Assembly: GCA_030694465.1 (NCBI GenBank)
Contig: JAUXYJ010000105.1
Location: 240,492-304,491 of the forward strand
DNA length: 64,000 nucleotides
DNA from: Deltaproteobacteria bacterium
GTDB lineage: Bacteria; Myxococcota_A; Polyangia; Polyangiales; Ga0077539
Direction of reading: 5' to 3'
Shown here piece by piece: positions 36,603 to 48,400 of the stretch. A program made the translations under genes and the position numbers. How positions within the stretch are numbered: position 1 is the first letter of the stretch; each line of letters begins with the position of its first letter. The notes below the pieces were generated by a model that was not told the DNA's origin, ran no database searches, and worked only from the letters and a program-made list of their open reading frames with translations.

Positions 36603-37789
36603 AGAGTCTTCGACGAGGATTTGTGACCGCAGAGCGTGTGACCGCGCTCGCCGCGGTTGCCCTTCTGGCGACGTCATGTGCGACGCTGCGTCTGGGCGAC
36701 CAGAGCGTCGCGTCGCCGCGTCAGGCGGAGCTCGCGTTGCGATGGCATCGACCCCTCAGCGAGCCATCGCAGCTTGACTGGGCCTCGCAGCTGCGAGGCG
36801 GGGTTGCCATGCACGCGCGACTTGGGCTTCTGCTGGTTGGCGGTGTGGATCGAAGGATCCGCGCTTTGCGTGCAAGCGATGGCGCACTGGTTTGGCAGTT
36901 CGACGCGCTCGGACGGGTCGATTCGACTCCCACAATCGTCAATGATCTCGCGTACTTTGGTGCGGGTGACGGGGCTATCTACGCGATCGACGTGGCCACC
37001 GGAACGCTGCGATGGCGCACTGTGGTGGGCGCCGAGGTAGTTCACTCGCCGAGCGTGAGTGGCAATTCGGTGACCGTTGTGACAGGCGCTGACGCGGTGG
37101 TCTCGTTGGATCTCACGACGGGCGAACGCCGGTGGACTTACCGCAGACCACCTCCTGGCGGAATCAGCGCCACTGGCCATGCGGGACTCAGGATCGTTGA
37201 TACGCGGCTGTACACCGGATTTGCCGATGGCGCGGTCGTATGTCTCGATGTCACCGACGGCTCGGTTCTTTGGGAAGTGGACACCGCTGCCGAGCTGGAC
37301 GCAGCAGAGGACGCCAACGAAGGACACCAGGCGATCGACGTGGACACCACGCCGGTGGTGATCAACGACACGGTGTTTGTCGCCTCCCAAGCGGTGGGGG
37401 TCTTGGCACTGGACACGCTCAGCGGTTCTCGCCGATGGGGCGTGGCGTCGTTGACTCGTGTAACCGCGCTGTGTGCCGACGACCGAGCGCTTTTTGTCCA
37501 CTCGTCCGAGCGAGGGTTGATGCGGATTGATCCGTTTGATGGCCACGTGCTCTGGAGCCGAGACACCGGAGCACGCGCGGTGTTGCAGATTCAATCCCTG
37601 GGAAATCACAGGCTTTTGCTTGGTTCGATGGATCAGGGTTTGACCGTTGTCTCCAACGAGGGCGGTGAAGTGCTCGACGCGCTCAGGACGGGCCGCGGAG
37701 TGGCAGCGCCCGTGTTGAGCACGGCGACTCGGATTTATGTCCACTCAAATGGCGACGTCTTGTACGCGCTCGACAGAACCCAGCTCTGA
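36599..37789 (+). CDS. bamB: BamB-like outer membrane assembly lipoprotein (PQQ beta-propeller)
   Basis: Protein of 396 residues from a GTG that overlaps the previous stop. The lipoprotein signal ends in LLATSC. The mature part is a run of PQQ-type propeller blades (IRALRASDGALVWQF, IYAIDVATGTLRWRT, VVSLDLTTGERRWTY, VVCLDVTDGSVLWEV, VLALDTLSGSRRWGV, LMRIDPFDGHVLWSR), matching the eight-bladed BamB fold that supports BamA in inserting beta barrels. The yfgM-bamB gene order supports this over another PQQ-propeller protein. The downstream der gene of the E. coli order is missing. Confidence 0.87.
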   Translation: MKSLRRGFVTAERVTALAAVALLATSCATLRLGDQSVASPRQAELALRWHRPLSEPSQLDWASQLRGGVAMHARLGLLLVGGVDRRIRALRASDGALVWQFDALGRVDSTPTIVNDLAYFGAGDGAIYAIDVATGTLRWRTVVGAEVVHSPSVSGNSVTVVTGADAVVSLDLTTGERRWTYRRPPPGGISATGHAGLRIVDTRLYTGFADGAVVCLDVTDGSVLWEVDTAAELDAAEDANEGHQAIDVDTTPVVINDTVFVASQAVGVLALDTLSGSRRWGVASLTRVTALCADDRALFVHSSERGLMRIDPFDGHVLWSRDTGARAVLQIQSLGNHRLLLGSMDQGLTVVSNEGGEVLDALRTGRGVAAPVLSTATRIYVHSNGDVLYALDRTQL

Positions 37790-38271
37790 GGGGCGCGTCG
37801 AGTGTGGCGGACCGGGGGACTGGACGTCGGCAGCTCGAAGGATGAATCGTTTGCCGACGTGAGCGCGGAACATCCACGCGCTGCTGAAAGCGGTTCGAAG
37901 AAAATGTGACCCAGCGGGTACAACCCAAGCGTCTCGCAGGTCTGTTGGATGTGGCCACGCGGAGGGAGCCGTACGCGGGTGGTGTCTGGCACGAGGTTGC
38001 TTCTGTAAACTAAGCGGCTGCGCGAGACACCGTGCAGGCGTCACGAGCGCTGTGGGCCCTTAGAGGGAGCCGGACGAGCCTAGGCGAGGAAGACCCCCCA
38101 CCAGGTGACTGTGTGCCCTTGTAGGGGTGCTCAGGACCGGCGCGAATTTGGGAGTGCGACACTTCGTGCGCACGGGCGGCGACGCGAGGGGCTGCTCCAT
38201 GGTCTGGTCAACGGGGCCGTGGGAGGGCGCGTCCTGGGGGAAGTCCGACCCGAGGGATCGGCCGCCTGCCA

Positions 38272-38314
38272 GGGATGAGGCCTTGCCGGGGATGAGGCCA
38301 TGCCGGGGATGACC
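38272..38314 (+). repeat. 17-bp tandem repeat, 2.5 copies
   Basis: The unit GGGATGAGGCCWTGCCG occurs at 38272-38288 and 38289-38305 with one substitution, followed by a partial third copy (GGGATGACC). Confidence 0.85.
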
Positions 38315-38459
38315 TTCAGACCAAGCCCGAGGTCCTGCGTCCAGTTCATTGGCTGCTGCCCGGTCGTCGAGAATTTGGGGTGTCTGGGCACCGTGCAGCG
38401 GAGGGGCAGAAGGGGCAGCAGGGAAAGAAACCGGGGCTCTCCACAGACACATCACTTCG

Positions 38460-38475
38460 CATAATATGTATTATG
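38460..38475. promoter_or_regulatory. AT-rich perfect palindrome
   Basis: CATAATA-TG-TATTATG, two perfect 7-bp arms with a 2-bp centre, in otherwise GC-rich DNA. It could be an operator or part of a strand-opening site. No gene start is close enough to assign a target. Confidence 0.5.
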
Positions 38476-39470
38476 TAGACTCTATAGGTATGGGGAGGTT
38501 GGGGGAGATCCCTGTGGATACCCAGGCTCTGGCGCGCACTGTTATGTCTACCCAACGCGCTCAGGCTCCCACGGAGTCGCCTCAGTCGCCGCGCACGCTG
38601 GTGGCCGTCGCGATCTGGCCTCCCTCCAGGGTTTTTCCTGGGCGGCGATGGTTCGGCCTGCAAGCGATTGATCTCGGGCTGAGGTCTCGCGAGTCCCCAA
38701 CTGTTCGTGACCGACGGTGCTCGCGGACGTCTGGGTCTCTTTCGCTCACCTTGCCGACCGCCGCACCTCGGTGGCTCAAGACCTCCCCTAAGCAACGCCC
38801 AGTCCCCCTGCCGCGCTCGGCGGCATCGGCCCTCAAGTGGCCCAAATGCAGCCCGTCAGCAGACCCCTAGGATCCTCCGCTGGCTCGTCCCTTTGCAGGT
38901 GCAACGCGTCGCTTGGCCAGCTTGTGGGCCTGTGATCCCAACAGTCAGTACTCCCTGGTGTCGTGGGGGATCTGCACTGTCTTTGGGGATGCTTCAATGC
39001 ACGAATCCGTGGATAAAGAGCGTATTGCTGCGCTGCAGCAAAGATGCAAATGTTACAAGACAATCGTCTTTTATCTTACGAAGTTTACCTATTGTTGTTT
39101 CACGTCAACTCGTAGGTTCTGCTCTTGTGCCCCCCTTGTGTGTCGCTGGCGATGAGCTCCATGGTCGCCGCCGCTTGCGGTCTGCGTACATCCAGCGGTT
39201 GGATGCCCCTTCACGTTCGCCAAGCCGGGCGATCGATTCGCCGGTGGGTGCGCCACGCAGTGACTGGGTCAGGCTCGCGACGGCTCCTTTGGGCCGACTG
39301 AGGCTCAGCGGTCTATGCATCCAGCGAGCGTTCGCGCGCACCCGCCGCCAACGCGACCCGCATCTGTGCAGCCCCCCGAATGCGCCGTCGCCCTTTCCCC
39401 CGTATCGTCGGTCGGAGTGAGCACGCCACCCCCGGCCGCTCTCACTCGGAAAAGTCCCCCGACGTCCCGG

Positions 39471-42400
39471 CTAGCCCTTTAGTTTGGCCAGCAATTCGCT
39501 TGCGGCAGGGTGTGTCTTCTCAGCGTCAAGCGCACGCTCAAGCATGCCAATCGCTTTGGCATCGTCGCCTTGGCGATGGAGCGTGTCGCCAAGATAGAAG
39601 TACACATCGGCCTTTGTGATGCCCGAATTCGCGTCGAGTCGCTGCAGCAACAGCGCTCTAAACGTCTTCTGCGCTCGATCAAAGTCACCAAGTTTGTAGC
39701 ACAACAAACCCAGGTCCTTGAGAATATTGACGTTTGTCAGATCGATCTTAAAGGCCGAGTCCAGCTGAGCAAGCGCCCCGCTGTCATCGCCCAGAGCCTG
39801 CATCGCCAAGCCGAGTCGGTGGTGCCAGGTCGCGAGCTCTTTGCTTCGACGCGTCCCATAAGACGTGATGATTTGCTCGATGACCGGGATCGCGTCTCGT
39901 TGCCGTCCGGCGGCCAGGTAGACGTCGACCAGGGGCAGCAACAGGTCGCGGTTTTCGGGAGCGAGCGCGCTGGCACGCTCTAGATGCTCTGCGGCACGCC
40001 CAGCATTCGCCAGGCGATCGCGGTAGAGCTCGGCCAATCGCTGATGGAGCGCGATTTGCGACGGCACGGCTGTTGTGATCGCGAGCTCGAGTTCGCCAAC
40101 TTCAGCCTGCATAGCCGCGTCGTTGCGACGGTTGGCCAAATCTCTTAGCCGCTCGATCGCCGGCAAAAAGCTTGGATCGAGCGCGACAGCCTTACGCCAC
40201 GATGCCTCAGCGGGGGACTCTTCGCTCAACCGATCCAGCTGTAGGACGCCAAGACGATGGGCCGTTTCGGCCCCCTCGCGACCTGGTTTGGCCGAGGACA
40301 GCGCGCGCTGAAGCATCTCTGCTGCGCGCTGCCACTGGCTGTCGGCCTCTGCGAGCCGAGCGAGCGCTGCGAGGGCTCCGCTGTGTTCGGAGTCTCGCTC
40401 AAGGACCCGCTCATAGATGTCGATCGCCTTGGGAGCGTCATTGAGCTCGCGCTCATGCAGGCTCCCGATTCGAACCAACGCGGAGAGCTCGCCCACTGTG
40501 TCCGACGAATCTGCGCAGTCTTGAGCGCGTCGCTCAAGCAGTTCAGCGAGATCTGCCCATCGACGCAGTTGACCAAACAACCGCTCCAGCTCGTCGGCAG
40601 CCTTGTTGTCCGAGGGGGTCTCTTCGAGAATCTCTCGAAGATAGTCGATCGCACGCTCGGGCTCTCCAAACCGGTTCTCGGCCAGCGAGGCAAGTCTCAG
40701 GCGGGTGGCGTTGCGCTCTCCCGAGTCAATCGCATGATCGACGCGGCCACGAAGCGCCTCTTCGAGCTCGCGATAGCGCGCATTTTTCTCGAACAACGCC
40801 TCAATTGCAGAGCGTGCCTCGGTGTCTGTGGGGTCAAAGTCCAACAGCTCTCGGTAGGCAGCGACTGCTCGATCTTGATTGTTGATCGGACCAGAGAACA
40901 ACTCGGCGACTCGTCGTCGCAGTGTCTTTGCGACCTGGGGATCGGATTCGATGCCAGCGCGACGTGTCAACAGGTCGGCTTCGTCTTCATGACGCCCTTG
41001 AAGCGCACGCAATCGCGCGAACTCTTCGAGTGTCTCGACGTCGGCGTCGTCCGCATCCAAGCAGCGGTTCATGAGGTCGGCGGCCTGATCCAGCGCACCG
41101 TGCGCTTCAGAGAGCTTTGCGGCTTCTCGAAAGCGCTGTTTCTTCATCACGGTATCGAACTCGAGCTCGGCCCGACGCTTGAGCGTGCTTGCAAGCTCAA
41201 GTTCGCGACCTGGAGTCCGAAGGAGCTTCTCAAGCAAGGCGAGCACTTCGGTGTTCTCTGGGTCTGCTTCGAGAGCCTCACGGAGGCGACTCTCAGACGA
41301 CGCCGAATCACCTAGGCGCTCGCTGTACCAAGTCGCCGCGCGAAGCAGCGATGCAGACCGAGTGATCGACGGAACGTCGGATGCCTCGGCGAGCGCTGAC
41401 TCAACAACGCCTCGCAGTGACTCCCACTGACCCGAGGCCTGTGCGAGTCGTTCAAGCTCTCCGAGCGAGCTCTCGTCCTGGGGATCCGTGCGATAGGCTT
41501 GGACCATCGCCGCGAGCGCAGCGCCGGGATCATTTAAGCGATCCTCGCGCAGTTGGCTAAGCTCAACCCACAGGCGATGCTTCTCTGCTGGGTTTTGTGT
41601 GTCATTGATCCGCAGTTGTTTCAGCGCGTCCAACTGTTGAACGTCATTCAGCGCTCCATAGGCAGCCTCGAGCGCCTCAAGCGCCTCCATGCGCGCTTCT
41701 GGCTTCTCAAGCAGTCCACGCATTCCCTGAAGCGCTTCGACGTTCGACGGCGACCGATCTGCGACCGATCGATAGGACGCCAAGGCCTGCAGCGATTGTC
41801 CGAAGCGAGCCACGTGAATATCGGCAAGTTTCAGCTCAAGCGTATCGAGTTGTGAAGGCGAGTTGGCAATCGCGACGCGGCGCTCAATCATCTCAACGAC
41901 GTCACCCCACTGCTGGTCCTTTTCGTAGATCGCTTCGAGTGAGGCCAAAATCGAGTCTTCGTCGCCCTGCCCTAGCGCCTGACGATAAGACGAGATCGCT
42001 CGAGTCCCGTCATTGAGCCGATCCGCGGCAATGTGCGCCGCGCGAACGGCTAGGTCTCGCGAGACAACCGAGTCCGAAGCGCGAACAGACTCTTCTTCGA
42101 AGATCGTCGCGACATCGCTCCATCGGTTGAGCTTTTCGCCCAGACGATTGAGCGCGTTGACCACGTCAGGTTGTGTTTGATCTTCGTGAAGTACCCGGCG
42201 CCATGCGTCAAAGGCACCCACATCGTCGGCGCATCGCTCTTCTAAGAGAGCAGCCAACTGGAGCAGCTCGTCGCGTCGGAGCAATGGGTCAGAGAGCGTG
42301 GTGATTTTCAACTCGAGAACTGCTGCGAGCTCTTTCCATCGCTGAGAATCACGGAGGATCGGCTCAAGGACTTGTGTCGCTTCGAACCGGAGTCCTTCGT

Positions 42401-45400
42401 CGCGCGCCAAGACCTGCATTGCATCAATGGCCTCGTTGCGCGTGGGTTCAGACAAGAGCACATCGCGATAGGACTCTAGCGCGCCGGCCGAATCGCCAAG
42501 CGAGCCAGCTTGCAGAGCGCCGATCTGTACTCGTAGCTCGTTGCGAGCAGGCTCGTTCTCGGCGACCGAGACTTGAGTCTGAAGATTCTCAAGCAGGTCT
42601 TGATGTGCGTCCGTCGCGCGGTACAGGCGCTCGAGAGAGCGAAGCGCCTCGGTGTCTCCGGTGGACTCATCCAGTGCACGACGATAAGCGTCGACCGCTT
42701 GCTGATTGTCCGAAAGAGCTGTTTCGAACAGCCTGCCGAGTCTCAACGCGAGCTTTCGTCGTTCGTCGCCGTCGACTTCGATGTCGAGACGCTGACTGAG
42801 AATCTCGGAGAGCTCTCGCGAGGCCTTCGTTTCTGAATACAAGTCGTCAAGAGCTTCGAGAGAGACCGGATCGCTTGGGTCTGTGTCCAATGCGCGACGA
42901 TAGGCCGAGATGGCCGCGACCTTGTCGCCAATCATGTGACATTGGTACTCGCCGATTTCATGCAACATCGAGCGACGCTCAAGGTCGTCCATCGTGCGCT
43001 CAACCTTGCGCTCAAGAACAGACACAAGTCCGCCCCAATCAGAGAGCAATACGTGCAAGTTTTGCAGCTCGTCCAGTACATCAATCTGCGTGTCGTCGAG
43101 CGCAAACAACCTCTCCCACGCGATGATGGCGTCGCGAGGTGCGTCACGCCGGAGATCGTGGGTCTCGGCGATGGAGCGAAGGAGCTCTGTCTGCAGAAGG
43201 CTGTCCGTGGTCGCTCCAATTGCAGCCTCGTAGGTCCGTACGAGATCGTCCCAGAGCGAGTGAGCCGTCGCCAGGCGTTGGACTGAATCTCGGGCGTTGC
43301 TGTCTCCGGGATCCGCCGTGAACGCTGCAGAATAGGCAGCAAACGCGCCGTGGACGTCGTTGGCGCGGGTCTCTTTCAGAGAACCGATTTCGGATAGAAT
43401 TTCGCCGCGCTGCAGCGTGTCTGTGCAGTCGGCTAGGCGCGCGGTCAAGACCTCAACCAGCTTGGGCCAGCTGTCTAGGCTTCGGTAGATCGGCTCGAGA
43501 ATCTCTGTGATCCGCTGGCGGAGCGGTTCGTTGTGCTCGGCCAAGCGCTCAAGCGCGATGATCGCCGGCTCTTGGTCCGGGCGCTCAAGCAAAACCTGCT
43601 CAAGAGTGTCAACCGCGCCCAGTGAGTCGTCAAGTTGATCGGACAGGATGCTGGCCAAGCGAACTCGCAGTGTAGATCGGGCTGTAGAATCAACAGCGTT
43701 GTCAATTCGGCGCTCCAACAAGACGGCGAGGTCGCGCCAGGCCGTTGTCCGAGTGAGCAATGCGTCGAGCCGCAGGATCGCGTCACGATCGTTGCTGTCC
43801 AGATCCAGGAGCTGACGAAATGTTCCGATGGCTTCGGCAGGTTGATCGAGAGATTTCTCTTGGATATCCGCGAGCTTGAACAGCAATTCGCGCTGGCGCT
43901 GTGGCTCCGCTGCTTTTTCTGCGTTGTCTCGGTAAAGTTCACAGAGCTCATCGTTGGCGCTCTGGGAGAGCAGCACAGCCTCGAGCGCCAAGAAGACCTC
44001 GACGTTCTGCGGGTTGAAGCTCAACGCTCTGCGAAAGTACTTCTTGGCGTCTTGCTTATCCGCGCTGTGCTGAAGAAACAGCTTTGCAGTGGTGATTGAG
44101 AGCTCGGAGGTGATCTCGTCGTCTTCGGATTCTTGGCTAAGTCCACTTGCAAAAATCTCTGCGAGGCGATCATGGCGACCGAGAAGACGGGCCATTCGGC
44201 TTACGATGTCCCATGAGTCACGATCACGAATGTCTTCGCGATACATGCGACCATAGGTGACCAACGCAGTGTCGAGATCTTCGATGCTCTCTTCGTAGAG
44301 AGTCCCAAGACGCTCAAGGAGTGTGCGTCGCTCGATGGGGTCTTGTGCACTCTGGATTCGTGTCTCGAACGAAGCCACCAGCTTTGGCCATGCCTGCCGT
44401 GCCAAGTAGACAGGCTCAAGCATTTCTGCCACTCGCGGTCCGAACTCTTCGCGAGTGCCAAGGCGCTCAAGCGCTTCGACGGTGGTCTCGTGTTGGCTCT
44501 GCATCTCGAGCGCCGACGCGAAGTAGTCAATAGAGCGCTCGGGCTCGTTGAGGTGATCCATCGTGACGAGGCCGAGTCGGTAGTTTAGTTCGACACGGTC
44601 GCTTGAGGCCTCAGCAAGTTGAGACTCAAGAAGCGCACAAAGATCAGCCCATCGAGACTCTTGTTGGTAGAGCTTCTCAAGCGCCACTGCTGCCGAGCGA
44701 TCGAACCCAATCTCAAGCAGCGACTCGTAGGCCCGGATGGCGCCCTCGCGGTCGTCCACCGACGTAGCGCTGACCTCTGCTTGCTTGCGAAGCAGCTCTC
44801 GCCGCGAGCCGTCATCGACGGCCAGCTCGCTCTTGCGACGCAGGACGTCGAGCAGGCCCTCGTGATTTCCGCTGCCCTCATGGATTCGCTCAAGGGCGTC
44901 GAGGGCCGGGAGGTAGTCAGGGCGAGCCTCAAGCGCGCGCTCGAAGTAGCGAATGGCATTGGCCATGTCTTTGAGCGAGTCTCTGGACAGCTCGGCGATG
45001 CGAACCAAGGTCGAGAGCTGCACTTCGGGATCGATCAAATCTGCAGCGATGGACTCAAGCGTGCGCGTGTGCCGTTCGGCAATATTGGCTTCGCGCGCCA
45101 AACGCTCAAGTGAGCTGAGCTTGGACGCGATCTCGGGCAATCCGATGCTCAGCGCGACGTCTTGCGCGGTAAAGTTGAAGGCCTTCTCGGGATCGCGGAG
45201 CTCAAGATCGCACACCTGCGCAGCGCGTTCGAGTGCCTCGCGCCGATCGATCTCGTCCTGACTGTTGCTGACAATCACCTGCAGAACGCGGACGAGGTCT
45301 TGCCACTGACCTTCGGATTCATAAACAGAAACGAGCGCTTGCGCTGCTCCCAAGGCCACTGTGCTGTTCTCGTCAGAGAGAAGTTCTTCGAGCGCCTTGC

Positions 45401-48400
45401 GCGTTCGAGGCTCCCCGCGATCGATCTCGAGCGCCTCGCGATAGCCATCGATGGCGCTGAGCGGCTCGTTGGTTCGGTGTCTGCGAAGGTCGGACGAGCG
45501 GACAATAAGATCCAGTCGATCTGCGTCCGAGTCAGCAAGCAATCGATCCGACTCCAGGATCTCAAGAAGATCCTGCCACTTCTCAGAAGACTCGTAGAGC
45601 GTTGCAAGCTGCGCATGGACCGCACGATCGGGGCCATAGGATGCGAGCACATCCACATAGAGCGACACTGCGTCTGCTTTGGCGTCAAGACGCGAGACAA
45701 GGACTGAGGCGGCGCGAAGTCGCAGGGCCTTCTGCTGATCTTCGGAGTCACTAAGATCGGCCAACGCGCGGAGCGCCTCAACCTGTTTGGACCACTGAGC
45801 GCTCTGTTCGTAGAGTCGAATCAGCGCATCAAAGGCGCTCTTGTCTGAAGGATCGAGCTCGATCCGTTGTTGGTTCGACAAGATCGCCGCAGGATAGTCA
45901 CGAAGGTGGGTCTCTTGCAGTTCGGCCGCACGTGAGAGCAGCTCGCCCTTGAGCTGGCCATCGAGCTCAAGCTTGGCACGCAACAACAAGGCGCCCACGA
46001 GCCCCGGCGCGTTGGCCTGTGCAGCATAAATGCGCTCAAGCGCCTCGGCGCTCGACCGTTGCAGCGACTCGTCTGGGGACAACGCCAGGAGTCGTTGGTA
46101 GACCCTTTCGGCGTTGGCTAGGTCATGCAAGCGGTTGTCGTAGATGTCAGCGACGTCGCAGAGCAACGGCACAAGCGCGTCGCCCACGCTGCTGTCATCG
46201 GCGGCAAGCAACATGGCTGCTGCGCCATCACTGTTGCGATCCGCAAGCTCAGCGAGTCGGGAGAGCTCATGACGCAGACTGTCTCGTGAAGGCTCAGCGA
46301 GCAACGCCTCGGTCATCGCCTCAAAGGCGGCCAGCAGGTCACCCAAGTTTACTTCAAGGATCTCGGCGATGCGCCTCAACAGTCTTGAGCGCTCAAACGA
46401 ATCTTGAGTCTGCTCAAGGCGAATTCGGAGCATCCGCACCATGTTTGCAGACGAGTCAATCCCATCGGACTCATAGAGACGTTCGAGGATTGCGCCTGCG
46501 CGTCCGCGAACAGACTTCTCGTTCTGAACGAGGAGTTCGAGTTCTGCGCGTGCTCCTGCGTCGGCGGGTTCTTGCTCAAGTACGACCTCGAGGTCGTCGA
46601 TCGCGCCAGCAAATGCTGCGAGGTTGTGTGATCGCACACCTGCACGACGCAAACGAAGCATTGCAGACTGCGCTGGATCGATGTCAATCCAGTTGCCGTA
46701 CAGCGTGTTGAGATCCGCCCACTGTTGGCTGCTTGATAGCAGTCGCTCGAGCGCTTCGAATGCGTTGGACTGATCTGGGCGAAGCTCGAGAATTTTTTGA
46801 TACTGAGTGATCGCCTCGGTGGGCTGGTTCAGAATGAGCTCTGCGACTTGCGCGTCCTGCCCAAGCAGGTCCACTTTGACGTCCACCGACTCTTCACGCG
46901 CTGTCCACATGGCGTAGAGCGATCGAAGATCGGTGTAGCGTTCGCGCATTTGATACAGCGCACGAAGCTGCTCGAGTGCCAGCGTATCGAGAGAGCCATC
47001 TGCCAACACTGCCTGGTGGTAGCGTTCGGCATCGTCGGGGCGTCCCAATCGCGCGTCGAGCACGGCGGCTGCGCGTCGCGCTACATCGACCCGAGTCTCG
47101 GGCGCCAGATCGGTCCGGTCGAAGAGTGTCGCGAGTGTCGCTACAAGTTTTTCGTCCGATTGCGCGCGCTGAGCGAGGCGATCGGTCGCGTCGGCGAGCT
47201 CTGCGTCTTGGGGTTGTTGCGCATAGATCGCGCACAGAAGTTCGAAGCCAGCGAGCGAGTCATCGAGGCGTTGTCCGAAGACCTCGGCGAGCCGAAGCGC
47301 GAGGCCTCTGCGCTCGTTGGAGTCAGTGGCAGAGTCGAGCAGAATCTGGAGTACCCAAGCCAGCTTGCGCGGCTGATCTGTAGCAGAAAACTCGGGCTCG
47401 AGGAGCCGCGCCACGGTGACTCGATGGTCATCGTTGCGGAGCAGAGTCTCAAGCGCCGCGAGCGTCGCCTCGTGATGTGGCGCGAGGGTAAGCGCCTCAC
47501 GAAACGCTTCAATCGCTGCTTCGAAGTTCGATGTGCGTTCGAGCCGTAGCTGTCCTAGTTTGTAAGCAAGCTCGGCGCGATCGACGCCCTCTGAGGCGTC
47601 ACGGCGCGTAGAGAGAAGCTGGCTAAGCTCGTCCCATCGTCCGGCGCTTTGGGCCAATCGTGAGAGTGACTCAAGCGCTCGCGAGTCCAGTGGGGTCTCT
47701 TGCAGAATCGAGCGATATCGGACCGCTGCTTGGTCCGGAGTCTCAAGGATTGTCTCTTCGAGTTCGGCGGCCTCGAGGAGCAGTGTGCGTCGCTCTTCGG
47801 TGCTCGTGCTTCGCGCGAGTCTGTGGTCGTACAGGGACCGGAGGTCTTCCCAATGCCCAGGGCGACGAAACAGGCCATCCAGGGCTCTCAGAACAACTTG
47901 GTCATCCGGCGAGGACTCAAGTGCGCTGCGATATCGTTTGATGGCTCGATCGGGAGCTGCGAGCTGGTCGGCCTCGATCGCTGCAGACCGATCGCGGAGC
48001 CTTGCTTTTTCTGCTTCATCGGTGAGGGTCGCGGCGTGCGCATCCAGTGCTTCGACGACGGGAGCCCACGACGTCGCGGCCTGCGCGGCGGCGTCTAGTT
48101 GTTCTTCTAACTGCAGATCGGTGGGACGGATTTTGAATGCCTGGAGCGCCCAGTTGAAAGCGGCCTTGGGATCATGCAAGCGCGTAGCGTTTGCCTCGCG
48201 AAGCTTCTCAAGAAGTTCGAGCCGCCCGGATTCGTCTGCGGCGTCCGAAGTCGCGAGCAGGATCTCGTACATTTGAGCCAGCCGCGCGTACTTGTCATCG
48301 GCGAGATAGATGGGTACCAGCGCCTGGGCTGCGCGGCGATTGTTGGGCTCTACCGTGAGGACACGCTCGTAGGAGCGAAACGCACGCTGAGTTTGCCCGA

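Larger units (their letters stand above)
37790..39470. other. 1.7 kb gene-free region between convergent genes
   Basis: No convincing gene is seen on either strand; the open frames are short, overlapping, low in protein-like pattern and lack ribosome sites. The region is odd because it separates two converging genes, which elsewhere in this window are a few bases apart. It holds a 17-bp tandem repeat (38272-38314), an AT-rich palindrome (38460-38475), two 8-of-9 matches to the DnaA box (38513-38521, 39008-39016) and one 7-of-9 match (38437-38445), and an AT-rich stretch at about 39040-39115. It may be a decayed element, a non-coding RNA locus, or plain spacer. Confidence 0.55.

Noticed and set aside
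38346..38795. Possible antisense-tRNA signature (minus-strand GLEPPRC)
   Set aside because: The matching plus-strand GGCTCAAGACC lacks the T54 of a T-loop and no cloverleaf can be drawn upstream.
39105..39341. Possible transposase C-terminal remnant on the minus strand
   Set aside because: The 78-residue translation is basic but shows no DDE, HTH or tyrosine-recombinase motif, and no terminal inverted repeats were found.
38707..39420. 237-codon open frame in the gene-free region
   Set aside because: Arg/Pro/Ser-rich, no ribosome site, no recognisable fold, overlapping frames of similar length on the other strand.
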